NCBI RefSeq assembly: GCF_002807015.1
Contig: NZ_NIPO01000001.1
Location: 1,501,604 to 1,565,603, forward strand
Length of the DNA: 64,000 nt
Source of the DNA: Avrilella dinanensis
GTDB taxonomy: Bacteria > Bacteroidota > Bacteroidia > Flavobacteriales > Flavobacteriaceae
Reading direction: 5' to 3'
Positions 27,410 to 36,382 of this stretch are shown here, one piece after another. Made by a program: the position numbers and the translations under genes. Under the pieces are notes generated by a model. The model ran no database searches and was not told the DNA's origin. It saw nothing but the letters and a program-made list of their open reading frames with translations. The first letter of the stretch is position 1. Each line of letters opens with the position of its first letter.

Positions 27410-28411
27410 TTACTGCTGATTAGCAATAGCCTCTTTGATTTTTTCCTCTAATTCTTCTTGTAATTCAGGATTGTCTTTCAACAATGCTTTGACGGCATCT
27501 CTACCTTGTCCGAGCTTAGTATCTCCATAACTGAACCATGAACCTGATTTTTTCACAATGTCAAAATCAACGGCTAAATCCAGTACTTCGCCCGATTTTG
27601 AAATCCCTTCGCCATACATGATGTCAAATTCTGCTGTACGGAAAGGAGGGGCGACTTTGTTTTTGATAACTTTCACTTTCGTTTTGTTACCAATTACGTT
27701 TTCGCCGTCTTTGATTTGTGTTGATTTACGGATATCCAATCGCACTGAGGCGTAAAATTTAAGTGCGTTACCACCAGTAGTTGTTTCAGGGTTTCCGAAC
27801 ATTACACCGATTTTTTCTCTCAACTGGTTAATAAAGAAAACGGTACAATTTGTTTTGCTGATAGTTGAGGTCAATTTTCTCAATGCCTGCGACATCAACC
27901 GGGCATGTAATCCCATTTTGGAATCGCCCATTTCGCCTTCGATTTCACTTTTTGGTGTCAAAGCTGCTACTGAGTCAATTACCACCATATCAATTGCTCC
28001 GGAACGAATCAGGTTTTCAGTAATTTCCAATGCCTGTTCTCCGTTGTCGGGTTGAGAGATAATCAGATTGTCGATATCTACACCCAATTTTTCGGCATAG
28101 AAACGGTCAAAAGCATGTTCGGCATCAATGAACGCAGCTATTCCGCCAGCCTTTTGTGCCTCAGCGATAGCGTGAAGTGTAAGCGTGGTTTTACCCGAAG
28201 ATTCCGGCCCGTATATTTCTATAATCCGACCTCTCGGATAACCGAAAACACCCAAAGCCAAATCGAGCCCTAACGAACCCGAAGGAATGGCATCAACTTC
28301 TTCTACGGCACTGTCGCCTAATTTCATAACGGTTCCTTTGCCGTAGGTTTTGTCTAATTTATCTAACGTAAGCTGTAAAGCTTTTAGTTTTGCTTCTTTT
28401 TCTGAACTCAT
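27410..28411 (-). CDS. recA: Recombinase RecA
   Basis: 333 aa; ATP-dependent strand exchange in recombination and trigger of LexA-type autocleavage. Walker A GPESSGKT (68-75), the MAW-like ANSMPRL-equivalent [21 protein letters not shown] and the L2 loop region [20 protein letters not shown] are intact. Length is normal and no intein is present. Monocistronic, with a leader of about 65 bases and a strong terminator downstream. Confidence 0.97.
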   Translation of the reverse strand: MSSEKEAKLKALQLTLDKLDKTYGKGTVMKLGDSAVEEVDAIPSGSLGLDLALGVFGYPRGRIIEIYGPESSGKTTLTLHAIAEAQKAGGIAAFIDAEHAFDRFYAEKLGVDIDNLIISQPDNGEQALEITENLIRSGAIDMVVIDSVAALTPKSEIEGEMGDSKMGLHARLMSQALRKLTSTISKTNCTVFFINQLREKIGVMFGNPETTTGGNALKFYASVRLDIRKSTQIKDGENVIGNKTKVKVIKNKVAPPFRTAEFDIMYGEGISKSGEVLDLAVDFDIVKKSGSWFSYGDTKLGQGRDAVKALLKDNPELQEELEEKIKEAIANQQ

Positions 28412-28477
28412 TTGTATATAATTTGTCTTGTAAAATTAATTATTTTTTTGGAATTGACAAGGTAATTTGAGAAAGCA

Positions 28478-29824
28478 TTAATATGCCTTTTTGTCACCCA
28501 ATAAAGCATTTTTGATGGTAAGGAAAATAATTTTCAAATCCAGCAGCAATGACCAGTTTTCAATGTAAAACAAATCGTATTTTATGCGGTTAATGATATC
28601 TCTTTTGCATTCGATTTCGCCTCTGTATCCGTGTGTTTGTGCCATTCCTGTGATGCCGGGCTTGACGAAGTGCCGCACTTTGTAACGGTCAATATCTCCG
28701 GCATATTGGTTGGTAAACGTTAGCATGTGAGGTCGCGGGCCACAAACCGACATATCGCCCAGCAATACATTGAAAAACTGAGGCATTTCGTCGATGCTGG
28801 TCTTACGTAAAAATTTTCCGAAACGGGTAATTCTTGTATCGTTTTTTTGTGCTTGGAGAACATCTGCATCTTCGTTTACCACCATCGAACGGAATTTATA
28901 GCATTCAAATTCTTCAAAATACAAGCCGTTTCTTTTTTGCTTAAAGAATACCGGACCTTTCGATTCCAGTTTGATGATAATGGCAACGATAGGGAACAGC
29001 CACGACATCACGAAAATGATAATTATCAATGAAAATAAAATATCGAACGAACGTTTGATGAACTTATTCGGGTATAATTCCAAAGGTGTCCGGTGCTCGG
29101 GAATAACCGGAATATATCCGTAATATTCTACTTTCGCCGGATTGGATAATATTTCTTTTTTGGAAGGAATATATTTGAGGTTGATAAAATTGTTGTCGCA
29201 GAATAAAATCGCCTCATGAATTTGCCCGGAACTGGTATCTTTAAGAGAAAGATATATTTCATCAGGTTTCAGTTCTTTGATGTATTGTTGAAGATTTTCA
29301 TAATCATCAGGATATTCTATCTGGTCGATAAGGTTGTAACCATACTCTTTTTGGTTATTGAACAATGCCGCCAGTTCATTGGAAAGGCGGTCTTTACCGA
29401 TGATAATTACATTTCGTCTGTTTCCTTTGAAACGTTTCCGGAATACCTTTAAACTCAGGAAGATACCATATTTAACCAATCCGATGCTGACCATCGAACA
29501 AAACAGAAACCAGAGGGTTTGTTTTTGAGGAATGTCGTCCGAAAATATGCCCAGATAAGCAAAAATAAACAAACCTAATAATAGGAACTGAACGAAGATT
29601 TTACGGGCAATTTGTATGAGTTTGGTATAACGGTAAACCTCGTAATAACGGCTGTAAACAGAAATGATTATCCATGCCAATGCTGTAGGAAGGATCAAAA
29701 GCAGGATATTGCTGGTGTGATCGGATAAAAAATAATTTACCCAAAATAATAGCAACAAAATATCCAGCCCGATAGTAATCGGACGCAAGTATTTTGAATA
29801 CCGTCCTACAGATTTTTTAACCAT
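28478..29824 (-). CDS. Polyprenyl-phosphate sugar phosphotransferase starting exopolysaccharide synthesis
   Basis: 448 aa. Four N-terminal membrane helices, a Rossmann-like CoA-binding region (RNVIIIGKDRLSNEL, about residue 138) and one more helix precede the C-terminal catalytic domain with FKQKRNGLYFEEFECYKFRS, KTSIDEMPQFFNVLLGDMS and GPRPHM. This is the WcaJ/WbaP-type family, which loads a sugar phosphate on undecaprenyl phosphate in the inner membrane. It starts directly after the UDP-glucuronate decarboxylase gene (adjacent codons), so the two are one transcript. Confidence 0.92.
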   Translation of the reverse strand: MVKKSVGRYSKYLRPITIGLDILLLLFWVNYFLSDHTSNILLLILPTALAWIIISVYSRYYEVYRYTKLIQIARKIFVQFLLLGLFIFAYLGIFSDDIPQKQTLWFLFCSMVSIGLVKYGIFLSLKVFRKRFKGNRRNVIIIGKDRLSNELAALFNNQKEYGYNLIDQIEYPDDYENLQQYIKELKPDEIYLSLKDTSSGQIHEAILFCDNNFINLKYIPSKKEILSNPAKVEYYGYIPVIPEHRTPLELYPNKFIKRSFDILFSLIIIIFVMSWLFPIVAIIIKLESKGPVFFKQKRNGLYFEEFECYKFRSMVVNEDADVLQAQKNDTRITRFGKFLRKTSIDEMPQFFNVLLGDMSVCGPRPHMLTFTNQYAGDIDRYKVRHFVKPGITGMAQTHGYRGEIECKRDIINRIKYDLFYIENWSLLLDLKIIFLTIKNALLGDKKAY

Positions 29825-30808
29825 TTATTGATTGTATTTTGAAAAATCTTTGTGCAAACCATCTTTGAGCTCGTTTTCTGACAAAGAGCGAAAATAGTCA
29901 AACGTTTTTCTCATGCCTTCTTCTCTGGAAACTTTCGGTTGCCAATTTAATACTTTTTTTGCCAGACTAATATCCGGACAACGTTGTAACGGGTCATTTT
30001 CAGGTAATTCTTTGTGAATTACAGGCACATGTTTCTGCGTCAGCTTAAGCACTTCGCTAGCAAAATATTTAATGGATATTTCTTCCGGATTGCCGATGTT
30101 TACTGGCATTGTATAGTCAGACAATAACAATCTGTATATACCTTCAATCTGGTCATCAATATAACAAAAAGACCGTGTTTGACTTCCGTCGCCAAAAACC
30201 GTCAGCGGTTCTCCACGCAAAGCTTGTCCGAAAAAAGCCGGGATTACCCGCCCGTCATTAACCCGCATACGTGGACCATAAGTATTAAAAATCCGTACAA
30301 TCCTTGTTTCCAGTCCATGCACCCGATGATATGCCATGGTCAGCGATTCCTGAAAGCGTTTCGCTTCGTCATAAACTCCTCTTGGACCAATTGTGCTTAC
30401 ATTGCCATAATATTCCTCCGACTGCGGGTGTACCAGAGGGTCGCCATACACTTCAGAGGTCGAGGCAATTAATATCCGGGCATTTTTTGCCTTTGCCAAC
30501 CCTAATAAATTGTGTGTTCCCAAAGACCCTACTTTCAGGGTTTGAATCGGGATTTTCAGGTAATCAACAGGACTCGCTGGCGAAGCAAAATGCAGAATAT
30601 AGTCCAAATCGTCAGGTACATACACAAATTTGGATACATCGTGATGATAAAAATCAAAATGTTCCAGATGAAATAAATGTTCAATATTTTTTATGTTTCC
30701 GGTAATCAGATTATCCATACCGATGACTTTAAATCCTTCGGCAATAAATCTATCGCATAAATGTGACCCCAAAAAACCCGCTGCTCCTGTGATGAGAACT
30801 GTTTTCAT
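29825..30808 (-). CDS. UDP-glucuronate decarboxylase (UDP-xylose synthase)-like NAD-dependent epimerase
   Basis: 327 aa, short-chain dehydrogenase fold. NAD motif [12 protein letters not shown] (residues 6-17), the sequence [15 protein letters not shown], catalytic Ser-Thr in STSEVYGDP and YDEAKR (Tyr and Lys) are those of UDP-glucuronate decarboxylase. It would make UDP-xylose for surface polysaccharide. Paired with the initiating sugar transferase downstream. A TAACTTTG element lies 19 bases upstream. Confidence 0.9.
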   Translation of the reverse strand: MKTVLITGAAGFLGSHLCDRFIAEGFKVIGMDNLITGNIKNIEHLFHLEHFDFYHHDVSKFVYVPDDLDYILHFASPASPVDYLKIPIQTLKVGSLGTHNLLGLAKAKNARILIASTSEVYGDPLVHPQSEEYYGNVSTIGPRGVYDEAKRFQESLTMAYHRVHGLETRIVRIFNTYGPRMRVNDGRVIPAFFGQALRGEPLTVFGDGSQTRSFCYIDDQIEGIYRLLLSDYTMPVNIGNPEEISIKYFASEVLKLTQKHVPVIHKELPENDPLQRCPDISLAKKVLNWQPKVSREEGMRKTFDYFRSLSENELKDGLHKDFSKYNQ

Positions 30809-30826
30809 GTAAGCAAATTAATAAAG

Positions 30827-30834
30827 CAAAGTTA
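30827..30834 (-). promoter_or_regulatory. Possible -7 element for the polysaccharide gene pair
   Basis: Minus strand TAACTTTG fits TAnnTTTG at a sensible distance from the ATG at 30808; no -33 match is visible. Confidence 0.4.
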
Positions 30835-30952
30835 ACTAATTTTAAGAGATTTTCCGGCGATAATCAAAAATAATGTGTTTAGGTTACTTGAATGAATTTT
30901 CGCATTGTATTTTAAACAAGCTCTTAAATATCACTTTTTTTTTATAATGTTG

Positions 30953-30960
30953 TATATTTG
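30953..30960 (+). promoter_or_regulatory. -7 promoter element for the hydrolase-yihA unit
   Basis: TATATTTG lies 26 bases before the ATG at 30987. The 178-base divergent gap holds this and the opposite element at 30827-30834. Confidence 0.55.
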
Positions 30961-30986
30961 CATTTAACAAACATTACAATTCTTGA

Positions 30987-31751
30987 ATGGAAAGAATTCT
31001 AAAAGAAGAAGGAAAATACCGCTATGTGGAAATCGGGGAAGGTACTCCGATTGTGATTTTGCACGGATTGATGGGGGGATTGAGTAATTTTGACGGTGTA
31101 GCAGATTATTTTCCGAAGAAAGGTTACAAGGTGGTTATGCCCGAGTTACCGATATACGCATACAGCTTACTAAAGACAAATGTGAAAGCATTTGCAAAGT
31201 TCGTTTATAATTTTGTTCAATACAAAGGGTACGATAAGGTCATTCTTTTAGGAAACTCCCTGGGTGGGCATATTGCTCTTGTGACGGCAAAGCTCTATCC
31301 GGAAATCGTCAAGTCGTTGATTCTCACCGGAAGTTCCGGGCTTTATGAAAAAGCCATGGGCGATTCGTATCCGCGACGAGGCGATTATGAATTCATCAAA
31401 AAGAAAGCTCAGGACGTGTTTTATGACCCGGAAGTCGCGACACCCGAAATCGTAGATGATGTATTTGCGACGGTAAACGACCGTATGAAACTTATCAAAA
31501 CGCTGACGATTGCCAAAAGTGCGATTCGGCATAATATGGCAAAGGATTTACCAAAAATGAAAATGCCGGTTTGTCTTATCTGGGGGAAAAACGACAATGT
31601 AACCCCGCCGGACGTTGCCGAAGAATTCCATGAATTATTACCCGATTCGGATTTGTACTGGATAGACCGATGCGGACATGCCGCCATGATGGAACACCCA
31701 GACGAATTCAACAGGATTATGGACGAATGGCTGACTAAACGAAACCTATAA
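30987..31751 (+). CDS. Alpha/beta-fold hydrolase
   Basis: 254 aa. Oxyanion-hole motif ILHGLMGGLSNF near residue 25, nucleophile elbow LLGNSLGGHIAL (Ser about residue 92), acid in WGKNDNVTPP and His in IDRCGHAAMMEHP make a complete triad. The substrate cannot be told from sequence. The next gene, yihA, starts 3 bases after the stop, so the two are co-transcribed. Confidence 0.9.
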   Translation: MERILKEEGKYRYVEIGEGTPIVILHGLMGGLSNFDGVADYFPKKGYKVVMPELPIYAYSLLKTNVKAFAKFVYNFVQYKGYDKVILLGNSLGGHIALVTAKLYPEIVKSLILTGSSGLYEKAMGDSYPRRGDYEFIKKKAQDVFYDPEVATPEIVDDVFATVNDRMKLIKTLTIAKSAIRHNMAKDLPKMKMPVCLIWGKNDNVTPPDVAEEFHELLPDSDLYWIDRCGHAAMMEHPDEFNRIMDEWLTKRNL

Positions 31752-31754
31752 GAT

Positions 31755-32357
31755 ATGCAGATTAAGCAAGCAGAATTCGTGGTAAGTAATTCAGACGTGG
31801 CAAAATGCCCGAAAGAATTATTGCCGGAATACGCCTTTATCGGACGGTCAAATGTAGGCAAAAGTTCATTGATTAATATGCTGACCGGACAAAATAAACT
31901 GGCAAAAACATCATCAAAACCAGGAAAAACACAGTTAATCAATCATTTTAAAATTAATCAAAACTGGTTTTTGGTGGATTTGCCCGGGTATGGTTATGCC
32001 AAAGTTTCAAAGCAATCCAAGCAAAAATTCCAGCAATTTATTACTGATTATTTTGAGCAAAGAGAGCAGCTTATTTCTGCTTTTGTTTTGGTCGATGTGC
32101 GGCACGAACCGCAAAAAATAGACCTTGATTTTTTTGCTTATCTGGGAGAAAACAGCATTCCGTTTGCGATTGTTTTTACCAAAGCGGACAAGTTGAGTAA
32201 ATCCAACATCAATAAAAATGTAGCTCTTTACCAGAAAAAGCTACTCGCTGATGTTTGGGAAGAAATGCCGCCTTACTTTGTTACGTCTTCCGAAAGCGGT
32301 TTGGGAAAAGACAATTTGCTCGAATATATCGAGCAAATTAATCAAACTTTGAGATAA
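31755..32357 (+). CDS. yihA: Ribosome biogenesis GTP-binding protein YihA/YsxC (EngB)
   Basis: 200 aa TRAFAC GTPase needed for 50S subunit assembly. G1 GRSNVGKSS (30-38), G2 around TSSKPGKTQ, G3 DLPGYGYA, G4 TKAD and G5 TSSESG are all present and normal. It follows the alpha/beta hydrolase by 3 bases. The gldC gene converges on it across a 130-base gap in which I see nothing certain. Confidence 0.95.
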   Translation: MQIKQAEFVVSNSDVAKCPKELLPEYAFIGRSNVGKSSLINMLTGQNKLAKTSSKPGKTQLINHFKINQNWFLVDLPGYGYAKVSKQSKQKFQQFITDYFEQREQLISAFVLVDVRHEPQKIDLDFFAYLGENSIPFAIVFTKADKLSKSNINKNVALYQKKLLADVWEEMPPYFVTSSESGLGKDNLLEYIEQINQTLR

Positions 32358-32489
32358 TGAGCGAATGGGGGAGTTGGGCAAGAGCCAAGAGTGAAAAACC
32401 AAGTTTTCAGTTGTAACTAATTTTAAACCTGAAACAAAAGAAACTTCATTATTTGTCAATCAACTCATTAATCGGCACACCTAACAGCT

Positions 32490-32825
32490 TTATTTATACA
32501 ATTCCATTTTGTCGGCAAAGTGATTGCAGTAATCTCTTAAATCATTCGCCATATTGGTTTCGTTTGTGGCACGCTCGAAAGTGTCTGCCATTGCCGTTAA
32601 TGTCTGGTGGAAGAACTGTTTCATTTCGTCCATCGGCATATCTTTTGTCCACAAATCAATGCGTAAGGTTTCCTGTGATTTATGATCCCATATAGATAGC
32701 AGCATTGCTTTGGCGGTTTCGTTGTTTATACCGCCGTCTGTCGCCGTCCATCTGAGGATTTCCGGTACTTTGTTTTCGTCTAATTCGACGTTGATTCTGA
32801 TTTCTGATTGATGTGATTTGTTCAT
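32490..32825 (-). CDS. gldC: Gliding motility protein GldC
   Basis: 111 aa, no signal peptide, so cytoplasmic. The sequence (SEIRINVELDENKVPEILRW, SIWDHKSQETLRIDLWTKDM) matches GldC, which supports gliding in Flavobacterium but is not strictly essential there. It begins at the base after the gldB stop, the usual gldB-gldC order, and shows that the organism belongs to the gliding-related branch of Bacteroidota. Confidence 0.9.
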   Translation of the reverse strand: MNKSHQSEIRINVELDENKVPEILRWTATDGGINNETAKAMLLSIWDHKSQETLRIDLWTKDMPMDEMKQFFHQTLTAMADTFERATNETNMANDLRDYCNHFADKMELYK

Positions 32826-33779
32826 TTATTTAGTAGGTTTGTAATTAGATTTGTCAAAAATTTCCTGATAGTCAGTTACGGATAATTCCTGCAAAGTTAC
32901 AGGATTTTTTTTCATATAATTCCTAACGATTTGCCAACCTATATACACACCAACTTTTCCAGGAGATTCCTGATCCAAATCTAAATAAAACTTAGAAAAA
33001 GGGGCTTGCTGAATGAACCGTGTATATAGTTTCGGGTCGGTATCGTAAAGGATTTTTTTAGACACAAAATATTCCCAGATTTGTTTTTCATTGGCTTTGC
33101 ACCAATCTAATTGTTCGGGTGTGTAACCGATTTTCAGGTGGTCGCCTTTGCCTGGAATGAGTAAATCCATGCCGTAAAGTATTTTTCCGGCATCAATAAT
33201 TTGAGATAAAAAAATACGGTCATTGGCCTGTTTGATATGTTGCCGCAAAAAATTATCTGCCAAATCAACAGTAATTTTCTCAGGTTCAAAATCAATCCGT
33301 ACATACTGGTCAAAAACCTGGTAAAAACGATGGTCTTTGCCTAAATAATTATCCAGTGCGATAAAACTGACGGAATCGGTATAAATTGCCCGGTATGGTA
33401 CGTCCACTTCGTTGATTAAAGTAATTACTTTTTCCGGATTTTGCTCCGGATAATAGTGTTTAATGTGCTGAAAGAGTGATTTCAACTCACTTTCGAGCTT
33501 TTTCGTATCAGAAAAATGTTTGTTTACTTCTTCGTTAAGTTCAATAAACAAAGAATCCGTTTGTTTGTTCTGCCAATAATCCATCGGAACATTTTCCGGA
33601 AACAGATAAGGAAATTCATTTTGCAGTTCAGTCAAATTTTCCGATTCCATAAATGCCTGGTCAAATCGAATCAATTCAACGTTTTGCGGGATTTTCGAGA
33701 TTTCTTTTTCTATCGAAGATGACTGGTTACAAGAACAAACCAAAAAACTCAGTGAGCAAATCAGAAATATTTTTTTCAT
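32826..33779 (-). CDS. gldB: Gliding motility lipoprotein GldB
   Basis: 317 aa. The signal peptide ends in a lipobox (SFLVCSC; Cys about 15-17), so the protein is membrane-anchored. The body matches GldB, including PFSKFYLDLDQESPGKVGVYIGWQ-type sequence near the C-terminus. In Flavobacterium GldB is essential for gliding. A promoter-like TTTG-N18-TATTTTTG at 33811-33840 overlaps the start of the divergent nadE gene. Confidence 0.9.
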   Translation of the reverse strand: MKKIFLICSLSFLVCSCNQSSSIEKEISKIPQNVELIRFDQAFMESENLTELQNEFPYLFPENVPMDYWQNKQTDSLFIELNEEVNKHFSDTKKLESELKSLFQHIKHYYPEQNPEKVITLINEVDVPYRAIYTDSVSFIALDNYLGKDHRFYQVFDQYVRIDFEPEKITVDLADNFLRQHIKQANDRIFLSQIIDAGKILYGMDLLIPGKGDHLKIGYTPEQLDWCKANEKQIWEYFVSKKILYDTDPKLYTRFIQQAPFSKFYLDLDQESPGKVGVYIGWQIVRNYMKKNPVTLQELSVTDYQEIFDKSNYKPTK

Positions 33780-33810
33780 AACTCTATAATTCAGCTTAAA
33801 TTTATGCTTT

Positions 33811-33840
33811 CAAAAATACTCAAAATAATATGAAATCAAA
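33811..33840 (-). promoter_or_regulatory. Promoter of gldB-gldC, overlapping the nadE start
   Basis: On the minus strand TTTG, 18 bases and TATTTTTG are seen. The -33 part lies inside the first codons of nadE, so the two divergent genes share only a 50-base gap. Confidence 0.5.
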
Positions 33841-34633
33841 TCTCAAAGTACCCGAAACTATTGACTATATTGTAAACTGGCTGAGAGAATATGCTCAAAA
33901 TGCAGGTTTAAAAGGTTTTGTTGTCGGAATTTCGGGCGGTATCGACTCGGCATTGACTTCTACTTTGTGTGCCGAAACCGGTTTGCCAACCCTGTGTGTG
34001 GAAATGCCGATTCATCAGGCAGAAAGTCAGGTTAGTAGAGCGAAAGAACAGATTGATTTCTTACAATCCCGCTATGAAAATATCAGTTGTGTTGAGGTGG
34101 ACTTAACACATACTTATGAAACCATGATTTATGCCTTGCCTGTGATTGCCGATGCGGCAAGATTGCAACTCACACAAGCCAATACCCGGGCGAGACTGAG
34201 AATGACTACCTTGTATTATTTTGCCGGAATACATCAGTTGCTGGTGGCAGGAACCGGAAATAAAGTAGAAGATTTTGGCGTAGGTTTTTATACAAAATAT
34301 GGCGATGGCGGAGTAGATGTCAGCCCGATTGCTGATTTGATGAAATCGGAAGTAAGAACTTTGGCGGCTTATCTCAAAGTGCCGGAAAGCATACTAAACG
34401 CTGAGCCTACCGACGGATTATTTGGCGATGACCGAACAGACGAAGACCAGCTTGGAGCCAGTTATGATGAGTTGGAAAAAGCCATGCTTGCCGATGAAGC
34501 CGGAAAAACTGAAACGGATTTTACAGGCAGAGATTTAGAAGTTTTTACCATTTACAAAAGACTCAACCGGATTAACCAGCACAAAATGAATCCGATACCA
34601 GTGTGTGTGATTCCGGAGGAGTTGAAGTTGTGA
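33830..34633 (+). CDS. nadE: Ammonia-dependent NAD synthetase
   Basis: 267 aa; last step of NAD synthesis. The PP-loop VVGISGGIDSALTS (about 31-44) and the later GTGNKVEDFGVGFYTKYGDGGVD segment are typical. No N-terminal glutaminase domain is present, so ammonia is the nitrogen donor. Length fits the short form. Divergent from gldB. Confidence 0.95.
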   Translation: MKSNLKVPETIDYIVNWLREYAQNAGLKGFVVGISGGIDSALTSTLCAETGLPTLCVEMPIHQAESQVSRAKEQIDFLQSRYENISCVEVDLTHTYETMIYALPVIADAARLQLTQANTRARLRMTTLYYFAGIHQLLVAGTGNKVEDFGVGFYTKYGDGGVDVSPIADLMKSEVRTLAAYLKVPESILNAEPTDGLFGDDRTDEDQLGASYDELEKAMLADEAGKTETDFTGRDLEVFTIYKRLNRINQHKMNPIPVCVIPEELKL

Positions 34634-34659
34634 TTAATTTACCAGTGAGGAAATTGTAC

Positions 34660-35364
34660 CTAATTCTCTAAATAAACAAATAGGATAGGAATGACGTTTT
34701 TGTATTTAGGGCATAACAAACAGCCAGTATTTCTACTACTACCCTCGTAAAGATGTTTAAACCTTTCGTTATTTAATATTTTGTCCGAATCATACCAATT
34801 ATCATCATTCAAGTAATTTAGTTTGTAAAAAGCATCGCCTTTATGAAACCTGTTCATCTTAATAAATACATTTGAATAGAAAAACTCAGAATCATCGTTA
34901 ATACATTCCAATCCAAAATATAATTGGTCTTGAGGTATTAAAAATTCTTTATCAAAAACAAAATCTACAAAATCATTAGTTGATTCAACATCTAAAAAAG
35001 TATTTGTGTAAATTAATTCACGGTTAGATGTGTAAATGTTTAAACGAAAAGATACAATGCTGTTCGTAGGATTTTTAACTATTGGGTTATGCGAAACGGG
35101 AAAAGAAATTTTGAATATTCTTTTGTTTCTATCCCTTTTTTTAAATTGATAAGCAGTAATAAACTCAACTCCTTTAGGCAAAAAATGCCAGAAAGTGGAT
35201 TCTACGTCTTTACCTATTCTAATTTCTTTTGTCTTTTTCGGAAGAATATTGATAATTAGTTCATTTAATTCAGTTTCAGAATTACTCAATGGTTCTTCAC
35301 CGTTTTCTTGAGCAAGAAGCGGAAGTGTAATTAAAAATAAAATGAAAAAAATTAAATGTTTCAT
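34660..35364 (-). CDS. Secreted protein of unknown function
   Basis: 234 aa. A clear signal peptide (MKHLIFFILFLITLPLLAQ) is followed by an acidic stretch and a beta-rich body with no domain that I recognise; the end has CLLCPKYKN and a hydrophobic last strand. AT content is higher than in the neighbouring conserved genes. With the next lipoprotein gene and the MITE-like element it forms an accessory patch between nadE and a GNAT-like gene. Probably a real gene, given the signal peptide and length. Confidence 0.7.
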   Translation of the reverse strand: MKHLIFFILFLITLPLLAQENGEEPLSNSETELNELIINILPKKTKEIRIGKDVESTFWHFLPKGVEFITAYQFKKRDRNKRIFKISFPVSHNPIVKNPTNSIVSFRLNIYTSNRELIYTNTFLDVESTNDFVDFVFDKEFLIPQDQLYFGLECINDDSEFFYSNVFIKMNRFHKGDAFYKLNYLNDDNWYDSDKILNNERFKHLYEGSSRNTGCLLCPKYKNVIPILFVYLEN

Positions 35365-35394
35365 ACTTATATTAAATTTGTTTTTTATAAAATA

Positions 35395-35436
35395 TTAAAC
35401 AATACCGTGTCAAAATTTTGACACGGTATTGTTTAA
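35395..35436 (-). terminator. Perfect 21-bp palindrome, terminator of the lipoprotein gene
   Basis: The arms (AACAATACCGTGTCAAAA and complement) pair without mismatch over 21 bases with no spare loop bases, ending one base before the stop codon at 35438. Such a long perfect palindrome is stronger than the other terminators here. Confidence 0.85.
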
Positions 35437-35437
35437 A

Positions 35438-36028
35438 TTAACAAGGAGTAGCTCCTTTATAGCGTTCTAATCGAAATCCAGCAATATAATAAGTTTCATA
35501 ACAATTGTGATAACATGACCCCGGTTCTAAACTATAAGTATTATCGCTACATTCATCGTCTGAAGACCCTATAAATTTTTTGCCAAAATTCTTAAACCAT
35601 TTAAATGTCCAACCATTTGTAGTTCTGTAATCTTCTTTTTTCAAATCTATAACAACACCTTCATTACTAAAATCCAAATCAAAAGCTGTTAGTTTCTGCG
35701 TTCTCTCGTTTTTATCCACAAAAACTACTTTATTTTCAGATAATATTTTAACTAACTGTCCGCTTTCAATACCGTCTTTGGCAATCTTTGTGACTTCGTA
35801 CTCTTCACCGCTGTCATCAATTATCTTTTCAGTTGATGTGATAACATAACTACCTTTGTAAAAATCATTAATGAAGTTCATGGTTTCCCTTTCATACTTA
35901 GAGTTTACTGACATTGTAGTTTTTTGACTTTCATCTACATTTTCTGTGTTTGAATCATCTGAGCTACAAGCTACAAATCCTGTGGCAATAAAAGCCATTC
36001 CTAATACACTTAATGCGATTTTTTTCAT
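35438..36028 (-). CDS. Lipoprotein of unknown function with a Cys-rich C-terminus
   Basis: 196 aa. Signal peptide with lipobox FVACSS, then an Asp/Ser-rich linker typical of surface-exposed lipoproteins of Bacteroidota. The middle (about 45-140) looks like a mixed alpha/beta domain. The last 45 residues hold five Cys (DDECSDN, GSCYHNCYE and a final Cys), likely disulfide-bonded outside the cytoplasm. I do not recognise a family. AT-rich and next to a MITE-like repeat, so possibly acquired. Confidence 0.75.
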   Translation of the reverse strand: MKKIALSVLGMAFIATGFVACSSDDSNTENVDESQKTTMSVNSKYERETMNFINDFYKGSYVITSTEKIIDDSGEEYEVTKIAKDGIESGQLVKILSENKVVFVDKNERTQKLTAFDLDFSNEGVVIDLKKEDYRTTNGWTFKWFKNFGKKFIGSSDDECSDNTYSLEPGSCYHNCYETYYIAGFRLERYKGATPC

Positions 36029-36194
36029 ACGAAATAAATTTGTTTGTTAATAATTAATTTAATGGTGCAAATCTATTACGTAAAATGCTCGGAGTGTTAT
36101 TTTGCAAACGAATAATTTTATTCTAATTTAGAATAAACTAATTTTTTATGTGACTTTTTTGCAAAAACAGGTCTAATATAAAAGAACGATTTAT
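36029..36194. other. Gene-free AT-rich stretch upstream of the MITE-like element
   Basis: No open frame of note. On the minus strand TAGATTTG at 36068-36075 could be the -7 element of the lipoprotein gene at 36028; the rest is AT-rich and featureless. Confidence 0.4.
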
Positions 36195-36360
36195 TAAGAG
36201 TCTGTTTAAATTTGTATTGTAAAAATGTTTATAGGTTATTTTTAAAATAGAACAAGGCAAATTTTCAAAGGATAGCAGAGCTATCGTTTTAAAATTTAAC
36301 GCAGTTATAGCCAAAAAGAAGCATAAACAAATTATTAGATAAATTTTAGACAGGCTCTTA
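36195..36360. mobile_element. MITE-like non-autonomous element, copy A (166 bp)
   Basis: Imperfect terminal inverted repeats: TAAGAGTCTGTTTAAATTT at the left and AAATTTTAGACAGGCTCTTA at the right (16 of 20 positions pair). The interior has a second hairpin, GGATAGC-AGA-GCTATC, flanked by AAATTTT/AAAATTT. It has no coding capacity. Copy B (43535-43624) shares both ends, and copy C (44003-44040) is one end. I cannot name the parent insertion sequence. Confidence 0.8.
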
Positions 36361-36361
36361 G

Positions 36362-36369
36362 TATCTTTG
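36362..36369 (+). promoter_or_regulatory. -7 promoter element of the GNAT-like gene, abutting the MITE-like element
   Basis: TATCTTTG begins one base after the element ends, 14 bases before the ATG. The -33 region therefore lies inside the element's right end. Confidence 0.55.
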
Positions 36370-36382
36370 TATAAAAAAAATA

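Noticed and set aside
36195-36360. Copy A as the remains of a transposase gene
   Set aside because: No frame of useful length and no transposase motif; the structure is inverted ends plus a hairpin only.
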